Positions 5,907 through 14,583 of a DNA stretch of 64,000 bases are shown here, one piece after another. The notes beneath the pieces were generated by a model, which worked only from the letters and a program-made list of their open reading frames with translations, had not been told where the DNA came from and searched no databases. Positions within the stretch are counted from its first letter, which is position 1; each line of letters starts with the position of its first letter. Origin of the DNA: Thermoanaerobacterium butyriciformans (GTDB lineage Bacteria; Bacillota; Thermoanaerobacteria; Thermoanaerobacterales; Thermoanaerobacteraceae). A program made the position numbers and the translations under genes. Location: NCBI RefSeq assembly GCF_017874545.1, contig NZ_JAGGLT010000004.1, positions 1 to 64,000 on the forward strand, in the 5' to 3' direction.

Positions 5907-7172
5907 TTATCGCACCTCCTGGCCTAACATTTTAGATTTTCTTAAGTCCTTTGGGAAATTGATGTATCCAAAATCATCTTTTAAAAGCTGATTTCTAAAT
6001 GGTGTAACGTCAATTTTTTCTCTTATTAAGCCTGTATATATTCCTGCTCTATCGACATCATTTATCAATATGAATCCAACGATGTTATTTTCTTTAAGAA
6101 CGATCTTTTTGTAAGTATTTTTATCGAGATCTGCTTTTACCATTACATCATATGATTCATCAGGAGGATTTATAATTCCCGCTGTTATGATGTAAGTATC
6201 CTTATATCCTATTGAATTCATGGGGAATATACCGTTTGTTGTATTTTCAATGCCGATCATATTTAAACCAGCAGTTTCTCCTTGTATATACGCATTAGGC
6301 CATATAGGTACAACTCTATTTGAATTTAAAAGCATATCAAATCCTTCTGCAACATCTCCTGCAGCGTATACATCGTCAACGTTTGTCTTCATATTTCTAT
6401 CTACCAATATGCCACGATTGATTTTTATAGATGTTCCCTTCACAACGTCTGTATTTGGAGTTACACCTATGGCAAATATCAGTATATCTGTTGGCAAAAC
6501 TTCACCATTTTTCAAATGCACTTCTTTTACATAATCTTCACCGACAATTTTATCAATTGTAGTGCCAACTTTTATTTTGATGCCGTCTTTTAGTAATCTT
6601 TTTGTAACAATTGATGCGGATTCATTGTCCAGTATTGTACTTAATATTCTATCTGCCAGTTCTACTATTGTCACATCTGCACCAAGTGCATGAAGTCCTT
6701 CTGCAGCTTTGAATCCTATCAATCCACCTCCGACTATTACTGCTTTTGAATTAGGTTTAATGGATGATTTTAATTTTTTTGCTTCATCAAGTTTGATAAA
6801 GGTCTGGATATTTTTCTTATCAAGTCCGTCAATAGGTGGGATAAATGGCTTTCCGCCTGTGGCTATTAATAATTTATCATATTTTACTAAATCGCCATTT
6901 TCTAGTATGACTGTCTTTTTGTTCTCATCTACAGATACTGCTTTTGTGCCAAGTATCGTTTTAACATTATTTTTTTGATAAAAGTCTTTACTTCTATATG
7001 CCATTTTTTCTTCTGTAACAGTATCTGCAAGGTAGTATGATATTAACGGTCTAGAATAAACATGATATTTTTCATCGGAAATAACTGTTATGTTTGATGT
7101 CTTGTCGTGCTTTCTAATTGCTTCCACTGCCCCAACCATTGCAGCGGAGTTTCCGATTATTACTATATCCAT
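5907..7172 (-). CDS. FAD/NAD(P)-dependent oxidoreductase of the glutamate synthase operon
   Basis: A 421-residue pyridine nucleotide-disulfide-type oxidoreductase. The N-terminal FAD motif is IVIIGNSAAMVGAVEAIRK (first Gly near residue 7); a second Rossmann motif, AVIVGGGLIGFKAAEGL, near 145 should bind NAD(P)H; the FAD ribityl motif is VYAAGDVAEG near 270. No CxxC redox disulfide is seen, so it resembles NADH:rubredoxin/ferredoxin reductases and the NirB/NADH-oxidase N-terminal group. In this operon it probably passes electrons between NAD(P)H, the 4Fe-4S protein encoded upstream and the synthase subunit. That electron route is inferred from gene order. Confidence 0.82.
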   Translation of the reverse strand: MDIVIIGNSAAMVGAVEAIRKHDKTSNITVISDEKYHVYSRPLISYYLADTVTEEKMAYRSKDFYQKNNVKTILGTKAVSVDENKKTVILENGDLVKYDKLLIATGGKPFIPPIDGLDKKNIQTFIKLDEAKKLKSSIKPNSKAVIVGGGLIGFKAAEGLHALGADVTIVELADRILSTILDNESASIVTKRLLKDGIKIKVGTTIDKIVGEDYVKEVHLKNGEVLPTDILIFAIGVTPNTDVVKGTSIKINRGILVDRNMKTNVDDVYAAGDVAEGFDMLLNSNRVVPIWPNAYIQGETAGLNMIGIENTTNGIFPMNSIGYKDTYIITAGIINPPDESYDVMVKADLDKNTYKKIVLKENNIVGFILINDVDRAGIYTGLIREKIDVTPFRNQLLKDDFGYINFPKDLRKSKMLGQEVR

Positions 7173-7616
7173 CTAAATACCTCCTTCTGTGAATACAAGA
7201 GCTTCGTTAGGACAGTTTTTTACGCAGGCGGGTTCGCCAGTTTCCGCACAAAGATCGCATTTTGAAGCAATTTTGTTATTTAAATCCCTTACTATTGCAC
7301 CAAAGCTGCAAACAAGAACGCATGTCCAACATCCCACACATTTATCTGTATCGCAAGTCACAACTCCTGTTTCAGGATCTTTTTGCATAGCTCCTGTTAT
7401 GCAGGCTTTGACACAAGGAGCATCGTCACAGTGTCTGCACTGTAATGAAAAAGATATAGGACGTTCTTCTTCAATTATGATTCTTGGTGCTGGACGTGTG
7501 CTGTCCAATTTGTACGCTTTTAGCACATCTTTGTATTTTGAATGAGACGTTATGCAGTATACTTCGCAAAGTTTGCATCCGACGCAAACTTCTTCCTTTG
7601 CATATACCTTCTTCAT
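7173..7616 (-). CDS. 4Fe-4S ferredoxin-type electron carrier subunit
   Basis: A 147-residue polyferredoxin resembling the HycB/DmsB small Fe-S subunits. Four cysteine clusters are visible: CVGCKLCEVYC (about 11-21), CRHCDDAPCVKAC (about 60), CDTDKCVGCWTCVLVC (about 90) and CDLCAETGEPACVKNC (about 120), enough for up to four [4Fe-4S] centres. It most likely connects the FAD oxidoreductase encoded immediately downstream with the Fe-S clusters of the glutamate synthase catalytic subunit. It starts at an ATG with AAAGGA about 11 nt upstream and follows the synthase gene after a 77-nt gap. Confidence 0.85.
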   Translation of the reverse strand: MKKVYAKEEVCVGCKLCEVYCITSHSKYKDVLKAYKLDSTRPAPRIIIEEERPISFSLQCRHCDDAPCVKACITGAMQKDPETGVVTCDTDKCVGCWTCVLVCSFGAIVRDLNNKIASKCDLCAETGEPACVKNCPNEALVFTEGGI

Positions 7617-7693
7617 ATATATTTCAATCCTTTCATTCAGTATAATATGGATATATATGATTAAATGATAGATAAAAAAATAATTATTAAAGC

Positions 7694-9199
7694 TTATTCA
7701 CCGGCGGCTAGTATGCCTAATATATCTAACTCTTTCTGGGTCATGCCTATTCCTCTCAGCATCAGCCTGTTGCCTTTTAAGCTTTCAATATCATTTATTC
7801 CCATACCGCCAAGCATTTCTTGTATCTCATGTCCCCATGCTGTAATAAGGTTTATAAGCCTCTTGTATCCAATTTCAGGATTTAATCTTTTTACTAAGTT
7901 TGGATCTTGAGTTGCGATGCCCCAGTTGCACTTTCCAGTATTACATTGTTGACACATATGGCATCCAATGGCGATTAAAGCTGCAGAACCTATATACACT
8001 GCATCGGCTCCAAGGGCAATTGCTTTTATTATGTCTGCACTGTTTCTAATGCTTCCTGCAGCGACGAGGGAAATGGTGTGCCTTATGCCTTCAGAGCGAA
8101 GTCTTGAGTCGACAGATGCTATTGCAAATTCAATAGGAATGCCTACGTTATCTCTTATGCGCTTTGGAGCTGCACCTGTGCCGCCTCTAAACCCATCTAT
8201 AGCAATGTAATCTGCACCGGCCCTTGCAATGCCTGATGCTATTGCTGCAACATTGTTTACAGCGGCTATCTTCACACCGACAGGTTTTTTATAGTCTGTG
8301 GCTTCTTTTAATGAGTAAATCAATTGGCTCAAGTCTTCGATAGAATATATGTCGTGATGGGGTGCAGGTGAGATAGCATCGCTACCGACAGGTATCATTC
8401 TTGTTTCAGATATGTCTTCGCTGACTTTTTCACCAGGCAAATGTCCGCCGATTCCTGGCTTTGCACCTTGACCTATCTTTATTTCTACTGCTGCTGCCGT
8501 TTTTAAATATTCTCTATCAACTCCAAATCTGCCAGATGCAACTTGAACGATGGTGTTTTCGCCGTATTTTCTAAAATCCTTGTGAAGACCACCTTCACCA
8601 GTATTGTAATATATTCCTAATTCTTTTGCTGCCCTTGCCAGTGAAGCATGAGCATTGTAACTTATGGAACCATAAGACATAGCAGAAAACATGATAGGAA
8701 AATTTAATTTAAGTTGCGGAGGCATCTTTGTTTTTACATTTAAATTTTCATCCAGTTCTATCTTGTCAGGTTTTCTTCCTATAAATATTTTAAGTTCCAT
8801 TGGCTCTCTCAATGGGTCAATTGAGGGATTTGTAACCTGGCTTGCGTTGATTACCATTTTATCCCAATAGATTGGATATGGTCTGTCATTTCCCATTGCA
8901 GACAGAAGTACACCTCCAGTTTCTGCCTGCCTGTATATATCTCTTATTGCGTCGTATGTCCAGTTTGCATTTTCGCGAAACACCTGAGGGTGTTTTATGA
9001 TTGTTAAAGCATGTGTGGGACACATTACAACGCATCTTTGACAGTTTACACATTTGTAATCATCTGCTATCATTTTGTCTAAATCTTCATCATAGCTGTG
9101 GACTTCATTGGCGCATTGTCTCATACAGACTTTGCAATTTATACATCTATCATAATCTCTTAATACCTTGAATTCTGGAGTGAGGTAATTAAGGCTCAT
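7694..9199 (-). CDS. gltB: Glutamate synthase catalytic (FMN/Fe-S) subunit
   Basis: A 501-residue central-domain protein that transfers ammonia to 2-oxoglutarate. The N terminus has two ferredoxin motifs, CINCKVCMRQC (about 18-28) and CVNCQRCVVMC (about 50). The FMN-binding TIM barrel follows, with FPIMFSAMSYGSIS, the conserved GQGAKPGIGGHLPGEKV, and FRGGTGAAPKRIRDNVGIP. The CHMCQQCNTGKCNWGIA segment near 410 supplies the cluster cysteines found in all glutamate synthases. It lacks both the amidotransferase and GXGXG domains, which are encoded by separate genes in this operon. The start codon overlaps the end of the amidotransferase gene by 4 nt, implying translational coupling. Confidence 0.93.
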   Translation of the reverse strand: MSLNYLTPEFKVLRDYDRCINCKVCMRQCANEVHSYDEDLDKMIADDYKCVNCQRCVVMCPTHALTIIKHPQVFRENANWTYDAIRDIYRQAETGGVLLSAMGNDRPYPIYWDKMVINASQVTNPSIDPLREPMELKIFIGRKPDKIELDENLNVKTKMPPQLKLNFPIMFSAMSYGSISYNAHASLARAAKELGIYYNTGEGGLHKDFRKYGENTIVQVASGRFGVDREYLKTAAAVEIKIGQGAKPGIGGHLPGEKVSEDISETRMIPVGSDAISPAPHHDIYSIEDLSQLIYSLKEATDYKKPVGVKIAAVNNVAAIASGIARAGADYIAIDGFRGGTGAAPKRIRDNVGIPIEFAIASVDSRLRSEGIRHTISLVAAGSIRNSADIIKAIALGADAVYIGSAALIAIGCHMCQQCNTGKCNWGIATQDPNLVKRLNPEIGYKRLINLITAWGHEIQEMLGGMGINDIESLKGNRLMLRGIGMTQKELDILGILAAGE

Positions 9200-10320
9200 G
9201 CAGTAACCTCCTTTTTATCATAAATTTCTGAGATGTTTTGTTGCTCAATTTCGGCTATGACAGGTTCTCCACCTTTAGGTATCCAAACCTTGTCAGGATT
9301 TTTGCAAACTCTTCTTATTGCGGATTCTTCACTTGCAACATATATCATGTCCCCTTGACTTGCAGCAGTTAAGGGTCTCAGTTTTATTCTGTCATTGATG
9401 GCAATAAACCCATTATCGTAAGTTACTATTATAGAAAATGGGCCATTTAGCAAAGCTTTGCTGTAGATTATTTTAAGGTTGTAGTACAATTCTCTTTCCT
9501 TTGGAGATAAGCGCTCGACTTGATTCCAAAGAGGAGATGCTATTACTTTTGCAGCCAATGTGACTGGAAGTTTATGTTTTCTTAGAAGCAGATCAAAAAT
9601 ATATGCAGCTACTTCTGTGTCGGTCATAAGTGTACATGAATATCCAAACTCTTCTAAATATTTGCGGTTTGTATCATATGATGAAAGTTCTCCATTGTGT
9701 ACAACTGAAATATTTAAAAGATTGAATGGATGTGCACCACCCCACCAGCCAGGAGTATTTGTAGGAAATCTACCGTGGGCAGTCCACATGTATCCATTGT
9801 ATGTTTCTAATTTATAGAATTCGGCTACATCTTCTGGATATCCGACAGCTTTAAAAACACCCATATTTTTCCCACTGGAGAAGATATAAGCGCCATCTAT
9901 ATTTTTATTTACATTGAAGATAAATTTTACTATAAAATCTTCGTCATTCATTTCACTGGCATTCAATACTTCCAGTTTTGGCAATACAAAATATCTGTGG
10001 ATTAAAGGAGCATTTTTAATGCTTTGCGTTTTTCGTGTTGGTATTTTTTCTTCATAAGCAATAACAAAATTTGCTTTTAGTAAGTCCTCTGTATCCTGTT
10101 TTGCTTTTGCGTCGTCATAGAACATATGAAACGCATAATGTTCTTTAAAATCTGGATAAATGCCGTAGGCAGCAAAGCCACCACCAAGACCATTTGATCT
10201 ATCATGCATCGTTGCAATGGAATCAGCAATTATTTGACCAGAAAAAACTGCTCCCGATTTGTCTATTATTCCGCTAATAGCGCAACCAGAAGGTATCCTG
10301 ATATTTCCTTCTTTCAACAT
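9196..10320 (-). CDS. Glutamate synthase glutaminase subunit (class II amidotransferase)
   Basis: A 374-residue class II glutamine amidotransferase that releases ammonia from glutamine for the synthase subunit. The catalytic N-terminal cysteine is expected at Cys13 in SGCAISGII, implying removal of a 12-residue propeptide as in GltB and PurF. Further hallmarks are GLGGGFAAYGIYP (about 45), the AHGRFPTNT loop (about 183), HNGELSSYDTNR (about 208) and MTDTEVAAYIFD. It is the first gene of the operon, with a GGGGG-type ribosome site (AAGGGGGTTATAAA) before its ATG. The leader contains palindromes that may bind the divergent PucR-type regulator. Confidence 0.9.
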   Translation of the reverse strand: MLKEGNIRIPSGCAISGIIDKSGAVFSGQIIADSIATMHDRSNGLGGGFAAYGIYPDFKEHYAFHMFYDDAKAKQDTEDLLKANFVIAYEEKIPTRKTQSIKNAPLIHRYFVLPKLEVLNASEMNDEDFIVKFIFNVNKNIDGAYIFSSGKNMGVFKAVGYPEDVAEFYKLETYNGYMWTAHGRFPTNTPGWWGGAHPFNLLNISVVHNGELSSYDTNRKYLEEFGYSCTLMTDTEVAAYIFDLLLRKHKLPVTLAAKVIASPLWNQVERLSPKERELYYNLKIIYSKALLNGPFSIIVTYDNGFIAINDRIKLRPLTAASQGDMIYVASEESAIRRVCKNPDKVWIPKGGEPVIAEIEQQNISEIYDKKEVTA

Positions 10321-10427
10321 TTTATAACCCCCTTAAAAAATTTTATGTGAAAGATTTTTTTTGCAAACTGCAATTTTTAAAAATGCAATGCTGTATAAAA
10401 TTTCACAGCAAACTGTATGGAGCTAAC

Positions 10428-10445
10428 CTTTTAACGAGTTAAGAG
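10428..10445. promoter_or_regulatory. Inverted repeat, candidate operator of the glutamate synthase operon
   Basis: CTTTTAAC (10428-10435), a GA spacer and GTTAAGAG (10438-10445) form an 8-2-8 inverted repeat with one mismatch. It lies immediately downstream of the proposed start site of the glutamate synthase operon, between it and the divergent regulator gene. A second near-palindrome (TGCAATTTT/AAAAATGCA) lies at about 10369-10387. Binding by the neighbouring regulator is inference. Confidence 0.35.
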
Positions 10446-10455
10446 TGTTATCAAT

Positions 10456-10483
10456 ATTATATTACATTTTTTGAAAATTGCAA
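10456..10483 (-). promoter_or_regulatory. Sigma-A promoter of the glutamate synthase operon
   Basis: On the minus strand TTGCAA (10483-10478), 16-nt spacer, TATAAT (10461-10456), giving an untranslated leader of about 130 nt before the amidotransferase gene. Confidence 0.55.
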
Positions 10484-10546
10484 TATAAAAAAATTGAAAT
10501 TCATTGTAATAATATTTTTTTTATTGTTTTTTGTAAAAATAGGCAT

Positions 10547-10575
10547 TTGACATTTTACAGCAAAATAATGATAAA
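10547..10575 (+). promoter_or_regulatory. Sigma-A promoter of the PucR/CdaR-type regulator
   Basis: TTGACA (10547-10552), 17-nt spacer, GATAAA (10570-10575). An inverted repeat TGTAAAA (10532-10538)/TTTTACA (10553-10559) brackets the -35 box and could be an autoregulatory site. A second possible -10, TATAAT, occurs closer to the gene. Confidence 0.5.
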
Positions 10576-10648
10576 TTCTACAATACCTATTTTTTCTACT
10601 ACAAAATATTGTATAATTATAATATACTTTATATTAAGGTGGTATTGT

Positions 10649-11698
10649 ATGAATATTTACGATAGTATAAGAAAAGTTGTTAAGGATTATCAGAAATACG
10701 TGACAGAACCTATTTTTCTCATTGATAAAGAAGGTAAATTGATTTATTCAGGTGATGAAAGTTTATCAAAAAAAGAAGGAATTTTTGCTGTAAATAGAGA
10801 ATTTATGGAGAGAAAAGATGTATACGAATGGCAAGGTATGACATTTAACAACATATTTGTAAATGGGTGGCGTTTTTTGACTGTTGGTGTAAAAGGCACT
10901 GGCGACAATGCAAAAAACACGGTTATGCTTTTGTCAACGAGCTTTGAACATTTAAGAAATCAGGTATCAAAAGAGGATTTCCTACTAAAATTGCTTATTG
11001 GTGTTTTGAGTAGAGATGAGATTGAGTATTACATGGAAAAGTATAAACTTGAAGAAAAAAATTTATACAGGGTTATTATAATAGAATCCTACGATCCGAT
11101 TGACGATGCTTTTAAAGTTGTGGGCCATATATTTGAAAAGAATAGTTATCAAACGGTAATTTTAAGTAGCAACAAGTTTGCGGTATTGCTTTTAGAGTCT
11201 GTGTCTGTCGACATAGATAAAGCCACAAGGACTTTAAAAGATACAATAGAATCAGAAGTATATATAAAGATAAACATTGGTGTTTCTAATAAAGCGTACA
11301 ATTTTATAGATATCAGCAAAGGATATAGAGAAGCAAGTATTGCTTTAAAATTTGGCAAAAAGATTGACAACAATGAAAGAGGTATCTATTTTTACAGAAG
11401 TTATGCATTAGAAGAATTGCTTTTAGAGATTCCGCAAGACGTGATAAAGAGATTTTTGGAAACTTTGACAAATGGTGAATTAGATTATTTTAATGATGAT
11501 GAGCTCGTTTCTACATTAAACGCATTTTTTAGGAATAGCCTTAATCTAAGCGAGACATCCAGAGATTTGTACATTCATAGAAATACACTTGTTTACAGAT
11601 TAGATAAAATACATAAACTGACAGGCTTTGATCCAAAGCAGTTTAACGATGCAGTGATGTTGAAAGTAATAATGACATTTGTGAAGCTATTGACGTAG
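10649..11698 (+). CDS. PucR/CdaR-family transcriptional regulator
   Basis: A 349-residue regulator with the C-terminal PucR-type helix-turn-helix (LNLSETSRDLYIHRNTLVYRL, about residues 295-320), the GGDEF-like/CdaR middle region (INIGVSNKAYNFIDISKGYREASIAL) and an N-terminal sensor of about 120 residues starting MNIYDSIRKVVKDYQKYV. The ATG at 10649 follows AAGGTGGTATTGT. It is divergent from the glutamate synthase operon with 328 nt between the start codons, which contain inverted repeats, so control of nitrogen assimilation by this protein is a reasonable guess. The ligand is unknown; family members sense purine breakdown products, sugar acids or amino acids. Confidence 0.82.
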   Translation: MNIYDSIRKVVKDYQKYVTEPIFLIDKEGKLIYSGDESLSKKEGIFAVNREFMERKDVYEWQGMTFNNIFVNGWRFLTVGVKGTGDNAKNTVMLLSTSFEHLRNQVSKEDFLLKLLIGVLSRDEIEYYMEKYKLEEKNLYRVIIIESYDPIDDAFKVVGHIFEKNSYQTVILSSNKFAVLLLESVSVDIDKATRTLKDTIESEVYIKINIGVSNKAYNFIDISKGYREASIALKFGKKIDNNERGIYFYRSYALEELLLEIPQDVIKRFLETLTNGELDYFNDDELVSTLNAFFRNSLNLSETSRDLYIHRNTLVYRLDKIHKLTGFDPKQFNDAVMLKVIMTFVKLLT

Positions 11699-11737
11699 GT
11701 TGTAGCAAGAACAATTTTGAAAGGGATGTAAAAGGGT

Positions 11738-12424
11738 ATGATAAAATTTGTTGGGGTTTCAAAGAAGTATAAAAATGAAATTATTGCCGTTTCAAATATT
11801 AATTTTACAATTGACAATGGTGAATTTGTTTTTTTAGTTGGACCCAGCGGTGCTGGCAAATCAACGATATTGAAACTATTGCTAAGAGAAGAAATTCCTA
11901 CGACAGGAAGCATATTTGTAGACAAGAAAGATATAACAAAATTAAAAAGAAGAGACGTGCCTTATTTAAGAAGAAATATAGGAGTAGTATTTCAAGATTT
12001 TAAACTTTTGCCGAATAAAACAGTGTATGAAAATATAGCTTTTGCACTACAGATAGTGGAAGCTGAGCCAAAGTATATAAGGAGAAGGGTTCCAATGGTT
12101 TTGTCGCTTGTTGGGTTAAGTGATAGAGCCAATTCATACCCACAGCAATTGTCTGGTGGTGAACAGCAAAGGGTGTCAATTGCAAGGGCTATTGTAAATG
12201 AGCCTTCAATTCTTGTAGCTGATGAACCTACAGGCAACCTCGATCCTGATACGTCGTGGGAGATAGTAAAGTTATTATCTGAAATCAACAAAAGAGGAAC
12301 TACTGTAATTATGTCTACACATGCTAAGGACATTGTAGATTCAATGAAAAAAAGGGTTATTGCTCTTGAAAGAGGAAATATTGTAAGAGATGAGATGAGA
12401 GGTGCTTACGGATATGAAGCTTAA
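11738..12424 (+). CDS. ftsE: Cell division ATP-binding protein FtsE
   Basis: A 228-residue ABC ATPase that with FtsX controls septal or lateral peptidoglycan hydrolysis. Walker A is GPSGAGKST (about 35-43), the signature is LSGGEQQRVSIARA, Walker B is ILVADEPTGNLDP and the switch is MSTHAKDIV. Length is typical of FtsE. The gene overlaps ftsX by 11 nt and is followed by the hydrolase activator gene, so all three probably form one unit. The start ATG has AAGGGATGTAAAAGGGT upstream. Confidence 0.95.
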   Translation: MIKFVGVSKKYKNEIIAVSNINFTIDNGEFVFLVGPSGAGKSTILKLLLREEIPTTGSIFVDKKDITKLKRRDVPYLRRNIGVVFQDFKLLPNKTVYENIAFALQIVEAEPKYIRRRVPMVLSLVGLSDRANSYPQQLSGGEQQRVSIARAIVNEPSILVADEPTGNLDPDTSWEIVKLLSEINKRGTTVIMSTHAKDIVDSMKKRVIALERGNIVRDEMRGAYGYEA

Positions 12425-13301
12425 TACGGCTTTTTACTATATAAGAGAAGGCTTTACAAATGTTAAAAGAAACAGGGCTATGACTGTTGCATCTATTACG
12501 TCTGTGACAGCGGCACTGTTAATACTTGGACTGTTTTTGATAATTATACTTAACGTTGATTCAATGGCAAATCAAGTTGAATCACAATTGGAGCTTAAGG
12601 CATTTATAAATGATAGCTATGATATGTCAAAAGTAACAAAGGTTGGCGATGAGATAAAGGCAATTGATGGTGTCAAATCCATAACTTTTGAGTCTAAAAA
12701 GGATGCATTAAATAATTTCAAAAAGCAGTTAGGAGACAAAAGCTATTTAGTAAATGGACTGGAAAATGACAATCCAATGCCACAATCGTTTATTGTAAAA
12801 GTTACTGATGCAAATATGATGAAGCAAGTGGCAGAAGAGATAAAAAAGATTGATGGAGTAACACAGGTAAGCTATGGTCAAGACGTTGTAGATAAACTGC
12901 TTGGAATTATAAAGATAATAAGGATAGTTGGCCTTTGCGTGATACTTATTCTCTTTATAATTTCAGTTGTCATAATATCAAATACGATAAAGCTTGGTGT
13001 TTTTGCAAGAAGGAGAGAGATTAACATCATGAAGTACATCGGCGCAACAGATTGGTTCATAAGATGGCCGTTTCTTGTAGAAGGAATTGTACTAGGGCTA
13101 GTTGGATCAATATTGGCTATTGTGATTTTAGGTTTAATATACGGCTATGCTGCAGACTTAGTAAATAACAAATTGGTAATTTTTACACTTTTACCTGTAA
13201 GAAATGTGTTGAGGCAAACGCTTATGTACTTTTTGGCCATAGGGTCTTTAATAGGTGCTCTTGGTAGTGGAATATCAATAAAAAGATTTTTAAATGTCTG
13301 A
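12414..13301 (+). CDS. ftsX: Cell division membrane protein FtsX
   Basis: A 295-residue permease-like partner of FtsE. It has the FtsX layout: an N-terminal membrane helix (about 22-45), an extracellular domain of about 120 residues with the family FESKKDALNNFK and NPMPQSFIVKV stretches, and three C-terminal membrane helices. FtsX has no transport role; it passes ATP-driven conformational change to an extracellular murein hydrolase or its activator. The ATG at 12414 is chosen (GAGGTG 6 nt upstream), overlapping ftsE; a GTG at 12402 is possible. The downstream LytM/coiled-coil protein is the probable extracellular partner. Confidence 0.93.
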   Translation: MKLNTAFYYIREGFTNVKRNRAMTVASITSVTAALLILGLFLIIILNVDSMANQVESQLELKAFINDSYDMSKVTKVGDEIKAIDGVKSITFESKKDALNNFKKQLGDKSYLVNGLENDNPMPQSFIVKVTDANMMKQVAEEIKKIDGVTQVSYGQDVVDKLLGIIKIIRIVGLCVILILFIISVVIISNTIKLGVFARRREINIMKYIGATDWFIRWPFLVEGIVLGLVGSILAIVILGLIYGYAADLVNNKLVIFTLLPVRNVLRQTLMYFLAIGSLIGALGSGISIKRFLNV

Positions 13302-13313
13302 GGAGGTATATTA

Positions 13314-14453
13314 TTGAAGGAAGGAAGATGTAAAAAGATAATTTTTGTGTTTTTGGTATCAGTATCGCTTTTGACAACTTCATTTCCTAAAGCAGATCAA
13401 CTGCAAGATGCAAAAAACAAACTTAATAATATTCAAAATGCCATAAGTCAAAATAAGAATAAGCAAAACCAGATTGCAAATCAAAAGGAAGATATACAAA
13501 AAGAAATTCAAGATTTAGACATGAAATTGAATGACACTACAAAGCAGTTAAATGACGCACAGGCAAAATTAAATGATGCAATTGCAAAATTAAATAAGGC
13601 ACAGCAGGAACTTGATGCAGCAAAAAAAGAAGAGGCTAAGCAAAAAGACGTCTTAAAGGAAAGAGTTAGGGCCATGTACATAAGCGGAGGAGAGACGGGC
13701 TATCTTGATGTGCTTTTAAGCTCGAAAAGTTTCGCAGATTTTGTTACGAGGCTTGATATGATAAAAAAACTTGTTGGCTTTGATGTTAATCTTCTCAATT
13801 CTTATCAAGAGCAAAGAAAAATCGTTGAGGATAAAACGAAACAGTTGGCCTTAGCAAAGCAAGATGCAGAAAATTATAAAAATCAGGTAGAAGCAAGAAA
13901 AAGAGATATACAGGTTGCTTTGTCCTCAAGAGAAGGATTTATGAGGGACTTAGAGAGGCAGCAAGCACTTTACGAGGAACAAGAAAAAGCTTTATTAGAG
14001 CAGTCAAAGCAGCTTGAGAGTACCATAGCTAAACTGCAGTCTTCCAATACGGTTTATTCAGGAGGAAAATTGGGCTGGCCTGTTCCAAGCAGTTCAACAA
14101 TAACATCGCCATTTGGGACAAGATATCATCCTATTTTGCATGAATACATAACACACACAGGCATTGATATAGCAGCATCGTATGGCGCTGCCATTGTAGC
14201 TGCTGCTGACGGAAAAGTTATATATGCTGGCTACTACGGAGGATATGGAAATGCTGTTATAATTGATCATGGCGGTGGCATAACTACATTATATGGACAC
14301 AATTCACAACTTCTGGTAACTGTAGGCGAAACAGTAAAGAGAGGTCAGCAGATTGCAAAGGCCGGAAGTACAGGGTTATCAACAGGTCCCCACTGTCATT
14401 TTGAAGTGCGAAAAAATGGCGTGCCTGTTAATCCAATGGACTGGTTAAAATAG
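13314..14453 (+). CDS. Murein hydrolase activator/peptidase, EnvC-like (coiled coil + M23)
   Basis: A 379-residue exported protein: an N-terminal signal/anchor (residues 8-25), a long coiled coil (about 28-240) rich in Lys, Gln and Asp, and a C-terminal M23/LytM domain (about 265-378). The zinc ligands of active M23 enzymes appear present: HTGID (His and Asp), LYGHN and HCHFEVR. Unlike E. coli EnvC, it could therefore be a real endopeptidase. Encoded 12 nt after ftsX, it fits the PcsB/EnvC partner driven by FtsEX. The start is a TTG at 13314 with GAGGAGG 7 nt upstream. Its stop codon lies in the 5' arm of the terminator. Confidence 0.9.
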   Translation: MKEGRCKKIIFVFLVSVSLLTTSFPKADQLQDAKNKLNNIQNAISQNKNKQNQIANQKEDIQKEIQDLDMKLNDTTKQLNDAQAKLNDAIAKLNKAQQELDAAKKEEAKQKDVLKERVRAMYISGGETGYLDVLLSSKSFADFVTRLDMIKKLVGFDVNLLNSYQEQRKIVEDKTKQLALAKQDAENYKNQVEARKRDIQVALSSREGFMRDLERQQALYEEQEKALLEQSKQLESTIAKLQSSNTVYSGGKLGWPVPSSSTITSPFGTRYHPILHEYITHTGIDIAASYGAAIVAAADGKVIYAGYYGGYGNAVIIDHGGGITTLYGHNSQLLVTVGETVKRGQQIAKAGSTGLSTGPHCHFEVRKNGVPVNPMDWLK

Positions 14454-14469
14454 CCGGTCTATTTTTTTT
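14447..14469 (+). terminator. Terminator of the ftsEX-hydrolase unit
   Basis: AAAATAG (14447-14453, including the stop codon) pairs with CTATTTT (14459-14465) around CCGGT and runs into a T tract. Confidence 0.7.
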
Positions 14470-14481
14470 ATCAGTATATTA

Positions 14482-14510
14482 TTGTATAATAAGATGTAAC
14501 ATCATATAAT
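14482..14510 (+). promoter_or_regulatory. Sigma-A promoter of ctpA
   Basis: TTGTAT (14482-14487), 17-nt spacer, TATAAT (14505-14510). A TTGACA at 14533-14538 closer to the gene has only a poor -10 partner. Confidence 0.6.
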
Positions 14511-14583
14511 TTAAAGAACTGTTTTTATTAAGTTGACAGTTTAATATTTGACTTAACATAGTAGAAAGGAATGAAAATAATAC

